From Streptomyces sp. SirexAA-E (lineage in GTDB: Bacteria > Actinomycetota > Actinomycetes > Streptomycetales > Streptomycetaceae): a stretch of DNA of 64,000 nucleotides. Made by a program: the position numbers and the translations under genes. This document shows positions 1 to 9,325 of this stretch, in pieces. The DNA is taken from assembly GCF_000177195.2 (NCBI RefSeq), contig NC_015953.1, forward strand, positions 5,208,001 through 5,272,000, written 5' to 3'. The notes beneath the pieces are model-generated. The model had not been told where the DNA came from, searched no databases, and saw only the letters and a program-made list of their open reading frames with translations. Position 1 is the first letter of the stretch. The number at the start of each line of letters is the position of its first letter.

Positions 1-133
1 TGTGCACCTTGCGTTCCTCGTGCGCCGCGGGAGTTTGCACAGGACCGATCCTTTCGACGGCGAACATCACCACTGTTCATACACTGCTGCCCGCCGTGGC
101 TCCCCGATCTCCCCGCATTCCTCCGCCGACGGG

Positions 134-1123
134 TCAGTCCCACGACCCGCGTGCCGGGGGCAGCCGAGCGATCTCGGCCAGGTCCCGTTCGGTGAGCTCC
201 AGTTCGGCGGCCCCGACGTTCTCCACGGCCCACCGCTCATGCTTGGTCCCGGGGACGGGCACCACGTGGCCGCCCTGCCGGAGCACCCACGCCAGCGCCA
301 CCTGCGCCGGGGTCGCGCCGTGCCGCTCGGCCACCCGCCGCAGCCCCACGACCACCGGCTGGTTCGCGGCCATCATCTCCGCGGTGAACCGGGGGTGCCG
401 GGCCCGCGGATCGTCCGGCTCGAAACCCATCCCGGGCTTGAGCGTCCCCGTCAGATAGCCGTTGCCGAGCGGCATCGCGGCCAGCACGCCCACGCCCCGG
501 GCCGCACACCACGGCACCAGGTCGTCGAGCGCCCGGGGCGACCACACGGAGAGCTCGGCCTGGACCGCGCTGACGGGGAAGACCTGCTGTATCCGCTCCA
601 GCTGCCGGACCGTCGTGTCGTACGTCCGGGAACCCGGCCGGCGCCCCGCGCGCGCTCCGACCGCGCACAGACCGAGCGCCCGCACCTTGCCCGCGGTCAC
701 CAGCTCCGCCATCGCGCCCCAGGTCTCCTCCACCGGCACCTCGGGGTCGGCCCGGTGGAGCTGGTAGAGGTCGATCACATCGGTCTGCAGCCGCCGCAGC
801 GAGGCGTCGCAGGCGCGGCGGACGTATCCCGGGCGGCCGTTGGCGACGATGTGCTGGTCGCCGACCAGCAGTCCGCACTTGGTCGAGAGGAAGGCGTCCG
901 AGCGGCGTCCCTTCAACGCCCGCCCGATCAGCAGCTCGTTGGTGAACGGCCCGTACATGTCGGCCGTGTCGAGCAGCCGGACCCCCGCGTCCAGGGCGGC
1001 GTGCACCGTGCGCAGCGAACGGTCACCACGCTGCTGCGACGTGCTGTAGGCCCAGCTCATCGGCATGCACCCCAGCCCGACAGCGCCCACGGCCAGCCCC
1101 GCCGCACCGATTGTCCTGCGCAC
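134..1123 (-). CDS. Aldo/keto reductase, 329 aa
   Basis: Probable cytoplasmic NADPH-dependent oxidoreductase of the aldo/keto reductase superfamily; the substrate cannot be told. The TIM-barrel signature is visible: LLDTADMYGP carries the catalytic Asp and Tyr, LSTKCGLL the Lys, and LYQLHRAD the His of the tetrad. The C-terminal VVPVPGTK segment is the usual cofactor-binding loop. I start at GTG 1123 because a GGGAGGG ribosome site lies just upstream; the frame stays open to about 1324 but that would overlap the divergent dehydrogenase gene. The N-terminus (RRTIGAAGLAVGAVGLGCMPM) matches the usual first strand of the family. Divergent from the 2-hydroxyacid dehydrogenase with a 94-bp shared promoter region. 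Confidence 0.9.
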   Translation of the reverse strand: MRRTIGAAGLAVGAVGLGCMPMSWAYSTSQQRGDRSLRTVHAALDAGVRLLDTADMYGPFTNELLIGRALKGRRSDAFLSTKCGLLVGDQHIVANGRPGYVRRACDASLRRLQTDVIDLYQLHRADPEVPVEETWGAMAELVTAGKVRALGLCAVGARAGRRPGSRTYDTTVRQLERIQQVFPVSAVQAELSVWSPRALDDLVPWCAARGVGVLAAMPLGNGYLTGTLKPGMGFEPDDPRARHPRFTAEMMAANQPVVVGLRRVAERHGATPAQVALAWVLRQGGHVVPVPGTKHERWAVENVGAAELELTERDLAEIARLPPARGSWD

Positions 1124-1217
1124 TCCCCGAACCCTCCCTCGGTCCCGTCGTCGCAGGACCACACCGCACCCCAAAAGTAACCTCTGCCGTTCCGCGCCCT
1201 CGCATAGCCTCCTGACC

Positions 1218-2198
1218 ATGACTTCGACACCTGCCGCCACCCCCGCCCCGGCCCCGGGACCCGCCCCCGACGTCTGGCTGCCGATCGCTGCCGAGGAGAT
1301 CGACGGACTCCCCGAGGGTCTCAACTACCGCTTCTGGGACGGCGGGCGGGACTATCCGGCGGACCCCGCGAACTGCGCGTTCTACGTCGTCCCGTACATG
1401 AAGGGCCCGCAGGTGGCGCTCCGGCCGCTGGAGCACATGAGCACCGTGCGGGTCGTGCAGACCCTCTCCGCGGGCATCGACCACGTCGAACCGGGACTGG
1501 CCCGGCTGCCCGCCGGGGTGCGGCTCTGCAACGCCAAGGGCGTCCACGAGGCGTCGACCGCGGAGCTCGCCCTCGCCCTGGTCCTCGCCTCGCTGCGCGG
1601 GATCCCCGGCTTCGTGCACGGCCAGGACGAGGAGGAGTGGCGGTCCGGCTTCTACCCCGCGCTCGCCGACAAAACGGTGCTCGTCGTCGGTTACGGATCG
1701 ATCGGCGCGGCCATCGAGGACCGGCTCGAACCCTTCGAGTGCGCGCGGGTCGTGCGCGTCGCGCGCTCCGCCCGGACAACCGGGCGCGGCCCCGTACACG
1801 CGCTCGACGAGCTGCCCGCTCTGTTGCCCGAGGCCGACATCGTCATCCTGTCCACCCCGCTGAACGCCTCCACGCAAGGGCTGGTCGGGGCCGAGTTCCT
1901 CGCCGCGATGCGGGACGGCGCCCTGCTCGTGAACGTGGCGCGCGGCGCGGTCGTCGACACCCAGGCACTGCTGCCCGAACTGGAGTCCGGCCGACTGCAC
2001 GCCGCCCTGGACGTCACCGATCCGGAACCGCTGCCCGAGGGCCACCCGCTCTGGCATGCTCCCCAGGTCCTGATCTCCCCCCATGTGGGGGGCAGCACCT
2101 CGGCGTTCCTGCCCCGTGCGAAGCGTCTGCTGGCCGGACAGCTGTCCCGGTTCGCCGCGGGGGAGCCGGTCCGCAACGTCGTGCTCACCACCGGCTGA
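1218..2198 (+). CDS. D-isomer-specific 2-hydroxyacid dehydrogenase, 326 aa
   Basis: NAD(P)-dependent dehydrogenase of the D-2-hydroxyacid family, which interconverts 2-keto and 2-hydroxy acids. The nucleotide fold motif VVGYGSIG is in mid-protein. The catalytic Arg sits in VNVARGAVVD, the Glu in DVTDPEPLPEGHPLW and the His in ISPHVGG. Length is normal. ATG 1218 is chosen because the protein from there begins with a Pro/Ala-rich segment leading directly into the catalytic domain, while upstream codons overlap the divergent gene. The exact substrate is unknown, and it is clearly distinct from the much longer serA product in this window. Confidence 0.92.
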   Translation: MTSTPAATPAPAPGPAPDVWLPIAAEEIDGLPEGLNYRFWDGGRDYPADPANCAFYVVPYMKGPQVALRPLEHMSTVRVVQTLSAGIDHVEPGLARLPAGVRLCNAKGVHEASTAELALALVLASLRGIPGFVHGQDEEEWRSGFYPALADKTVLVVGYGSIGAAIEDRLEPFECARVVRVARSARTTGRGPVHALDELPALLPEADIVILSTPLNASTQGLVGAEFLAAMRDGALLVNVARGAVVDTQALLPELESGRLHAALDVTDPEPLPEGHPLWHAPQVLISPHVGGSTSAFLPRAKRLLAGQLSRFAAGEPVRNVVLTTG

Positions 2199-2482
2199 CC
2201 GCGCCGCGGACCGGCCCGGCAGCGCTCCGGACGGGCCAACACCGCAGGTGGTAACGGAGAGTAGAGAACTTATGGCCCTGCGTGACCAACCTGGTGTATC
2301 GTCCAGATGGGGCTGCGCCAGAGAAGGGACGGCGCCGGGCGGGAGTGTCACGCGAGGGGGCGACGGGCGATGCACGGCCAGTGGAAAGGCGATCCGGCGC
2401 CGCGGTGCGGCCGGACACGGTCAGGAGTGCCGATGCGGTCAGTGGTGCCGGGGGCGCCGGGCCGGCCCCGGGGAGCTCTCCG

Positions 2483-5308
2483 GTGAGCGCCCTCGCGGCC
2501 CTGCTCTCCCGGCCGGCCTCCGGCCGCGGTACGGGCCTGCGCTCGCAGATCCTGCTCGCCTTCGTCTGCGCGGGATACGCGGTGGGCGCGGGGGTCGGCT
2601 GGGGATCGGCCGGACTGGCGCTCTTCATGGGGGACTTCGGCCTCAGCATCGCGGCCCTGATCGCCGCGGTCTCCTGCTTCGTCTACGCCCGCCGCAGCGA
2701 GAGCAGGCTCCGGCCCGCCTGGCTGCTGTTCTCGCTCTCCTCCGCGATGGCCGCCGGCGGCAACGCGGTCTGGGGCTGGTACGAGGTGGTGCTGAGCCGC
2801 GCCGTGCCCTCACCGTCCCTCGCCGACCTCTTCTTCCTCTGCTTCGCGCCCCCGGCCATCGTGGGTCTGCTCGTCCTCGCCAAGCGGCCCGTCAACCGGG
2901 CCGGCTGGGTCTGCCTGGCGCTGGACTCCTGGCTGATCGGCGGGTCGTTGCTGACGCTCTCCTGGAGCCTCGCGCTCGCCCACACCGCCCATGTGGCCAA
3001 CGCCGGCGGGGAGAGTGTCGCCAGAGCGGCGCTCACGCTCGCCTACCCGCTGCTCGACATCGTGCTGGTCTCCATGGTGCTGGCCCTGCACTTCCGGCGG
3101 ATCAGTGTGAACCGCTCGGCGGTGAACACCGCCATCGCCGGACTCGCCCTGACCGTCCTGTGCGACGCCCTGTTCACCTCGCCGCTGCTGCGATCGGCCT
3201 ACCACTCGGGGCAGTTGCTGGACGCGGGCTGGTTCGCCGGCTCCCTGCTCCTCGCGTACGCCCCCTGGGGCGCCCGCCGCGCCCCGGACAACGCTGTCGG
3301 GACCGGTCGCGCGCCCCGGGGCACGAGCCGCCCGATCGCCGGGTCGCTCGCCGCCCTCACCCCGTACCTGGCGGCGGCCGTCTGCACCCTGGGCATCCTG
3401 TACAGCGTGGTCGACGGGCGCAGGCCCGACCGGGTCGTGGTGGTCACCGGCTGCGCCGTCGTGCTGGCCCTGGTCGTCCGCCAGGCGATCATGCTCCTGG
3501 ACAACATCGCGCTCACCCAGGAGCTGGCCGAGAAGGAGAACCACTTCCGCTCCCTGGTGCAGGGCTCCAGCGACGTCATCATGATCGCCGAGCCGACCGG
3601 TGTGCTGCGCTACGTCAGCCCCGCCGCCGCCGGGGTCTACGGCCGTGCCGCGGAGGACCTCATGGGCACCCAGCTGCCCGCGATCATCCACCCCGACGAC
3701 CTGGGACCCGTCGTCCACGAGGTGCGCAGATTCCTCGCCGCCCCGCCCCGCGAGGAGCCCACCACCCGGATCGAGTGCCGCTTCAGATCCGGCACCGGCG
3801 AATGGCTCCACGTCGAGTCGACCGTCAACCGCCACCAGGGCGGCCTGCTGCTCAACAGCCGCGACGTCACCGAGCGCGTCAGGCTCCAGGAGCAGTTGCA
3901 GCACAACGCCGAGCACGACCCGCTCACCGACCTGCCCAACCGCGCCCTGTTCACCGCCCGGGTGGCCCAGGCGCTCGGCGGCCGGCGTACCGGCGACGCG
4001 GGCACCGCGGTGCTCTTCATCGACCTCGACGGCTTCAAGGCGGTCAACGACACCATCGGCCACCAGGCGGGCGACGAGCTGCTCGTCCAGGCCGCCCGCC
4101 GGCTCCAGGACTCCGTCCGGGCCTGGGACACCGCCGCGCGCCTGGGCGGCGACGAGTTCGCCGCGCTCATCGTCGGCGACGGCACCGGCGACCAGGCCGC
4201 CCGGGAGTACCAGGTCCACGAGATCGCCGAGCGGCTGCGCCTCACGCTCTCCCAGCCGTACCGCATCGGCGGCCGCGAGGTCCGGGTGGCCGCCTCCATC
4301 GGCGTCGCCTTCGCCGAGCCCGGCATCACCCCCAAGGACCTCATGCGCAACGCCGACCTGGCGATGTACCGCGCCAAGGCGGGGGGCAAGGACCGGGTCG
4401 AGCTGTACGCCCCGCAGATGCAGGCCGAGGTCGTCCGCCGCTCCGAGCTGGCGGCGCGGTTGCGTACGGCCGTGAGTGACGGGGAGTTCGCGCTGCTGCA
4501 CCAGCCGGTCGTCCACCTCGCCAGCGGAACGGTCGCGGCCGTCGCCGCCCAGGCCCGCTGGCGCTCCGCCCAGGGCATCCTCTTCACTCCCGCCGAGTTC
4601 CTCCGGGTGGCCGGGGACAGCGACCGCGCGGCCGAGCTGGGCGGCTGGCTGCTGGAGGAGGCCGTCGAGCAGGCCGCCGACCGGGCCAGGGCCGGTCATC
4701 CGGTCGCCGTCTCGGTGCGGGTGTCGGCCGGCCGGCTGCTGGACCGCGCACTGCCCCACGGCTCGGTCGAGAGCCTCCTCACCCGGCACGGGCTGCCCTC
4801 CGGCGCGCTGATGATCGAAGTCGCCGACAACGACCCCCGGGTCTCCTTCGACGACCTGGAACAGCGGCTGGTCGCCCTGCGCAGACTCGGCGTAAGGATC
4901 GCGCTCGACGGCTTCGGCAACGGCTACGCCGCGGTCAACGCCCTGCGCAGGCTCCCCGTCGACGTGCTGAAGCTCGACCGGAACCTCGTCGAGGGGGTCG
5001 TGGAGTCGGCCCGGCTGCACAAGATCACCAGCGGGTTGCTGCGCATCGCCTGCGACCTCGGCATGCAGTCCGTCGCCGACGGGGTCGACGGGCCCGAACA
5101 GGTCCGCGCGCTGCGGGCCATGGGATGCACGCACGGCCAGGGCATGGCCTTCTCCGGGCCCGTGGACGAGTACCGGCTGCGGCGCACCCTGGTCCGGGGG
5201 AGGTTCCCGGTCGCGGGCGCCGGCCCGGTGGCGCAGCCCGTCCTGGCCGGCGGCTGGATCCCGCTCCAGGGCCGCTCACATGATGAGACGCCCGTCCCAC
5301 CCACTTGA
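2483..5308 (+). CDS. Membrane PAS-GGDEF-EAL c-di-GMP protein, 941 aa
   Basis: Multi-domain signalling protein for cyclic di-GMP. Roughly the first 340 residues are a run of hydrophobic membrane segments, followed by a PAS domain (about 350-470), a GGDEF domain (about 475-640) and an EAL domain (about 655-930). The cyclase motif is an intact GGDEF at 555-559 with the inhibitory RxxD site (R546, D549) five residues before it, so synthase activity is plausible. The EAL domain is degenerate: the Glu of EAL is Ala688, the DDFG motif reads DGFG (809-812), and the late AEGVE reads ADGVD (865-869). GTG 2483 is chosen for the GGGGAG site eight bases upstream. An in-frame GTG at 2282 would add 67 residues but lacks a ribosome site. 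Lies directly upstream of the ilvB leader. Confidence 0.88.
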   Translation: MSALAALLSRPASGRGTGLRSQILLAFVCAGYAVGAGVGWGSAGLALFMGDFGLSIAALIAAVSCFVYARRSESRLRPAWLLFSLSSAMAAGGNAVWGWYEVVLSRAVPSPSLADLFFLCFAPPAIVGLLVLAKRPVNRAGWVCLALDSWLIGGSLLTLSWSLALAHTAHVANAGGESVARAALTLAYPLLDIVLVSMVLALHFRRISVNRSAVNTAIAGLALTVLCDALFTSPLLRSAYHSGQLLDAGWFAGSLLLAYAPWGARRAPDNAVGTGRAPRGTSRPIAGSLAALTPYLAAAVCTLGILYSVVDGRRPDRVVVVTGCAVVLALVVRQAIMLLDNIALTQELAEKENHFRSLVQGSSDVIMIAEPTGVLRYVSPAAAGVYGRAAEDLMGTQLPAIIHPDDLGPVVHEVRRFLAAPPREEPTTRIECRFRSGTGEWLHVESTVNRHQGGLLLNSRDVTERVRLQEQLQHNAEHDPLTDLPNRALFTARVAQALGGRRTGDAGTAVLFIDLDGFKAVNDTIGHQAGDELLVQAARRLQDSVRAWDTAARLGGDEFAALIVGDGTGDQAAREYQVHEIAERLRLTLSQPYRIGGREVRVAASIGVAFAEPGITPKDLMRNADLAMYRAKAGGKDRVELYAPQMQAEVVRRSELAARLRTAVSDGEFALLHQPVVHLASGTVAAVAAQARWRSAQGILFTPAEFLRVAGDSDRAAELGGWLLEEAVEQAADRARAGHPVAVSVRVSAGRLLDRALPHGSVESLLTRHGLPSGALMIEVADNDPRVSFDDLEQRLVALRRLGVRIALDGFGNGYAAVNALRRLPVDVLKLDRNLVEGVVESARLHKITSGLLRIACDLGMQSVADGVDGPEQVRALRAMGCTHGQGMAFSGPVDEYRLRRTLVRGRFPVAGAGPVAQPVLAGGWIPLQGRSHDETPVPPT

Positions 5309-5341
5309 CACCGCGGGCGCCCCGGAGAGAGGGTCAATGCC

Positions 5342-5383
5342 ATGCGCACCCGAATTCTCGTACTTGGAAAGCGCGTCGGCTGA
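5342..5383 (+). CDS. ilv operon leader peptide MRTRILVLGKRVG, 13 aa
   Basis: Short ORF with a strong ribosome site (GGAGAGAGGG, eight bases before the ATG), encoding MRTRILVLGKRVG. Four consecutive branched-chain residues (Ile-Leu-Val-Leu) are encoded by ATT CTC GTA CTT, and ATT, GTA and CTT are rare in a genome of this GC content. This is the expected design of an attenuation leader: scarcity of charged Ile, Leu or Val tRNA would stall the ribosome. The bases coding for the end of the peptide (5371-5379) can pair with 5418-5426, just ahead of the terminator. The same kind of leader is known before ilvB in other actinobacteria. Confidence 0.88.
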   Translation: MRTRILVLGKRVG

Positions 5384-5427
5384 AGCAGGGTCACTCATGG
5401 ACATCCTGCGGACCGCACCGGCGCGCT

Positions 5428-5461
5428 CCCCTCGCTTGCCTCACGGCACGAGGGGTTTTTT
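5428..5461 (+). terminator. Transcription attenuator before ilvB
   Basis: Perfect seven-base arms CCCCTCG (5428-5434) and CGAGGGG (5449-5455), with a further GCC/GGC pairing inside the loop, followed by TTTTTT (5456-5461). A T-tailed hairpin is unusual in such GC-rich DNA. It lies between the leader peptide and ilvB, so it should act as a regulated terminator, not the end of the upstream gene. Confidence 0.88.
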
Positions 5462-5530
5462 GTTGCACCGGTGGCCCTCAAAACACCACAAACACCCCGC
5501 ATCAACACCAGCTTCGAGAAGAGAATGCCG

Positions 5531-7381
5531 ATGACCGAGCAGGCCACCGGGGCCCAGCACCCGCAGCCGCGGGCCCGTAACGGCGGACCGTCCTCCGCCT
5601 CCGTCGAGTTCCTCACGGGCGCGCAGTCCCTCATCCGTTCTCTCGAGGAAGTCGGGGCCGACACCGTATTCGGGCTCCCCGGCGGCTGCATCCTTCCGGC
5701 GTACGACCCGCTGATGGACTCCACCCGGGTCCGCCACATCCTGGTCCGCCACGAGCAGGGCGCCGGTCACGCCGCGACCGGTTACGCGCAGGCCACCGGC
5801 AAGGTCGGTGTCTGCATGGTCACCTCGGGCCCGGGCGCCACCAACCTGGTCACCCCGATCGCCGACGCGGCGATGGACTCCGTGCCGCTGGTCGCGATCA
5901 CCGGCCAGGTGGCCTCGGGGGCCATCGGCACGGACGCCTTCCAGGAAGCCGACATCTGCGGCATCACCATGCCGATCACGAAGCACAACTTCCTGGTCAC
6001 CCGCGCCGAGGACATCGCCCACACGATCGCCGAGGCCTTCCACATCGCCTCCACCGGCCGCCCGGGACCGGTCCTGGTCGACATCGCCAAGGACGCGCTG
6101 CAGGCCAAGACCACCTTCAGCTGGCCCCCGGCCATGGACCTGCCCGGCTACCGCCCGGTCACCAAGCCGCACGCCAAGCAGATCCGCGAGGCCGCCAAGC
6201 TCATCACCCAGGCCCAGCGCCCGGTGCTGTACGTCGGCGGCGGGGTCCTCAAGGCCGGCGCCACCGCCGAGCTCAAGGTCCTGGCGGAGCTGACCGGAGC
6301 GCCCGTCACCACCACCCTGATGGCGCTCGGCGCCTTCCCCGACAGCCACCCGCAGCACGTGGGGATGCCCGGCATGCACGGTTCGGTCACCGCCGTCACC
6401 GCGCTGCAGAAGGCCGACCTGATCGTCGCGCTCGGAGCCAGGTTCGACGACCGCGTCACCGGCAAGCTGGACAGCTTCGCGCCGTACGCCAAGATCGTCC
6501 ACGCCGACATCGACCCGGCCGAGATCGGCAAGAACCGCGCCGCCGACGTGCCGATCGTCGGTGACGCCCGCGAGGTCATCGCCGACCTCGTCCAGGCCGT
6601 CCAGGCCGAGCACACCGAGGGCCGCACCGGCGACTACAGCGCCTGGTGGAAGGACCTCGACCGCTGGCGCGAGACCTACCCGGTCGGCTACGACCTGCCC
6701 GAGGACGGCAGCCTCTCCCCGCAGCAGGTCATCCAGCGCATCGGCCAACTGGCCCCGGAGGGCACGGTCTTCGCGGCGGGTGTCGGCCAGCACCAGATGT
6801 GGGCCTCCCACTTCATCGACTACGAGCAGCCCGCCACCTGGCTCAACTCCGGCGGCGCCGGGACGATGGGCTACGCGGTCCCGGCCGCGATGGGCGCCAA
6901 GGCCGGCATGCCGGACCGCACGGTCTGGGCGATCGACGGCGACGGCTGCTTCCAGATGACCAATCAGGAGCTCACCACCTGCGCGCTCAACAACATCCCG
7001 ATCAAGGTCGCCATCATCAACAACGGCGCCCTCGGGATGGTCCGCCAGTGGCAGACCCTCTTCTACAACCAGCGGTACTCCAACACCGTGCTGCACTCCG
7101 GGGCGGACGCGGACGGCGTCCCCGCCAAGGGCACCCGCGTCCCCGACTTCGTCAAGCTGTCGGAGGCCATGGGCTGCTACGCGATCCGCTGCGAGGACCC
7201 CGCCGACCTGGACAAGGTCATCGCCGAGGCCAACGCGATCAACGACCGCCCGGTCGTCATCGACTTCATCGTCCACGAGGACGCCATGGTGTGGCCGATG
7301 GTCGCCGCCGGCACCTCCAACGACGAGGTCATGGCCGCCCGTGGCGTCCGCCCCGACTTCGGCGACAACGAAGACGACTGA
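5531..7381 (+). CDS. ilvB: Acetolactate synthase large subunit, 616 aa
   Basis: Catalytic subunit of acetohydroxyacid synthase, the first common step of isoleucine and valine synthesis (two pyruvate to acetolactate, or pyruvate plus 2-ketobutyrate). ThDP-enzyme signatures are clear: the catalytic Glu in HILVRHEQGAGHAA, the central FAD/ThDP domain (YVGGGVLKAG, ALGARFDDRVTG) and the C-terminal ThDP motif starting at IDGDGCFQM and ending at IINN. I use ATG 5531 (MTEQATGAQH) because the purine-rich GAGAAGAG sits at a better distance than for ATG 5525 six bases earlier. Controlled by the upstream leader and attenuator. First gene of ilvBNC. Confidence 0.97.
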   Translation: MTEQATGAQHPQPRARNGGPSSASVEFLTGAQSLIRSLEEVGADTVFGLPGGCILPAYDPLMDSTRVRHILVRHEQGAGHAATGYAQATGKVGVCMVTSGPGATNLVTPIADAAMDSVPLVAITGQVASGAIGTDAFQEADICGITMPITKHNFLVTRAEDIAHTIAEAFHIASTGRPGPVLVDIAKDALQAKTTFSWPPAMDLPGYRPVTKPHAKQIREAAKLITQAQRPVLYVGGGVLKAGATAELKVLAELTGAPVTTTLMALGAFPDSHPQHVGMPGMHGSVTAVTALQKADLIVALGARFDDRVTGKLDSFAPYAKIVHADIDPAEIGKNRAADVPIVGDAREVIADLVQAVQAEHTEGRTGDYSAWWKDLDRWRETYPVGYDLPEDGSLSPQQVIQRIGQLAPEGTVFAAGVGQHQMWASHFIDYEQPATWLNSGGAGTMGYAVPAAMGAKAGMPDRTVWAIDGDGCFQMTNQELTTCALNNIPIKVAIINNGALGMVRQWQTLFYNQRYSNTVLHSGADADGVPAKGTRVPDFVKLSEAMGCYAIRCEDPADLDKVIAEANAINDRPVVIDFIVHEDAMVWPMVAAGTSNDEVMAARGVRPDFGDNEDD

Positions 7382-7403
7382 GAGACAGAGAGAGACCGAC
7401 TCC

Positions 7404-7931
7404 ATGTCCACCAAGCACACGCTCTCCGTCCTGGTCGAGAACAAGCCGGGTGTCCTCGCCCGGATCACTGCCCTGTTCTCCCGGCGCGGGTTCAACATCG
7501 ACTCACTCGCGGTCGGTACCACCGAACACCCCGACATCTCCCGCATCACCATCGTGGTGAATGTCGAGGGCCTGCCTCTGGAGCAGGTGACCAAGCAGCT
7601 CAACAAGCTGGTCAACGTCCTGAAGATCGTCGAACTCGAGCCGGCCGCTGCGATCCAGCGGGAGCTCGTCCTGGTGAAGGTCCGCGCGGACAACGAGACC
7701 CGATCCCAGATCGTCGAGATCGTCCAGCTGTTCCGCGCCAAGACCGTGGACGTCTCCCCGGAGGCGGTCACGATCGAGGCGACCGGGGGAGCCGACAAGC
7801 TGGAGGCCATGCTCAAGATGCTCGAACCCTTCGGCATCAAGGAGCTCGTCCAGTCCGGCACCATCGCCATAGGGCGCGGCGCGCGCTCGATCACCGACCG
7901 TTCCCTGCGCGCCCTCGACCGCTCGGCGTAG
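7404..7931 (+). CDS. ilvN: Acetolactate synthase small (regulatory) subunit, 175 aa
   Basis: Regulatory partner of IlvB, which stimulates the catalytic subunit and confers valine feedback inhibition. It starts with the ACT domain (TLSVLVENKPGVLARITALFSRRGFNI) and continues with the family's C-terminal domain (LVLVKVRADNETRSQIVEIV). The start lies 22 bp after the ilvB stop with a purine-rich AGAGAGA upstream. Normal length for the family. Confidence 0.97.
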   Translation: MSTKHTLSVLVENKPGVLARITALFSRRGFNIDSLAVGTTEHPDISRITIVVNVEGLPLEQVTKQLNKLVNVLKIVELEPAAAIQRELVLVKVRADNETRSQIVEIVQLFRAKTVDVSPEAVTIEATGGADKLEAMLKMLEPFGIKELVQSGTIAIGRGARSITDRSLRALDRSA

Positions 7932-7944
7932 ACAGACCGGACAC

Positions 7945-7966
7945 TCTCGCCGCTCGCATGGCGAGA
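7945..7966 (+). other. Hairpin in the ilvN-ilvC gap
   Basis: TCTCGCC (7945-7951) and GGCGAGA (7960-7966) form a perfect seven-base stem with an eight-base loop in the 104-bp gap between ilvN and ilvC. There is no T tract, so it may be an RNA processing or stabilising element and not a terminator. Confidence 0.45.
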
Positions 7967-8035
7967 CCCGCACACGCATCAGACGCACCCGCCGTACGGT
8001 GGGACGCAACACCTGCACACCAAGGAGAAGACCCA

Positions 8036-9037
<1,002 letters not shown>

Positions 9038-9044
9038 TCCCTCG

Positions 9045-9076
9045 CCGGGGGCGGGTCCGCACGGGCCCGCCCCCGG
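9045..9076 (+). terminator. Terminator after ilvC
   Basis: Eleven-base perfect stem, CCGGGGGCGGG (9045-9055) against CCCGCCCCCGG (9066-9076), eight bases after the ilvC stop. There is no T tract, as is usual for Streptomyces terminators. Confidence 0.75.
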
Positions 9077-9325
9077 GCAACCCGCCCCGTGTCACTGCGG
9101 GTCCGGGGCGGCGGCAGGAGACGGTCCCCGTACGTCTGTCCATGCCGTTCGCCCCGTGCGGGTGATCCTTCCGCCGGCGCGCTCACCCGGCCCGGCCGCA
9201 TGACTAGACTGCTCCACACATACACGCGTCAGGGCCCACAGTGTCGTGCGTCTTCCACGCGGCTAGCCCCTCCACCGCCTGCGGCCGTCGGGACGGCCGT
9301 CCGCACTGGACTTGTGAGGACTCAC

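Noticed and set aside
1..133. Open frames reading through the first 133 bases
   Set aside because: They are out of frame with any recognised protein and continue into the antisense of the aldo/keto reductase gene.
2282..2482. N-terminal extension of the GGDEF-EAL protein from GTG 2282
   Set aside because: No ribosome site and low-complexity composition; GTG 2483 has GGGGAG at the right distance. Not excluded.
5305..5310. TTGACA matching a perfect -35 element before the ilv leader
   Set aside because: At 17 bases downstream there is only AGAGGG, which is part of the ribosome site, so no -10 element; it overlaps the stop codon of the GGDEF-EAL gene by chance.
5309..5530. T-box or other tRNA-sensing riboswitch before ilvB
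   Set aside because: No T-box sequence or specifier-loop structure is visible; the peptide leader explains the control region.
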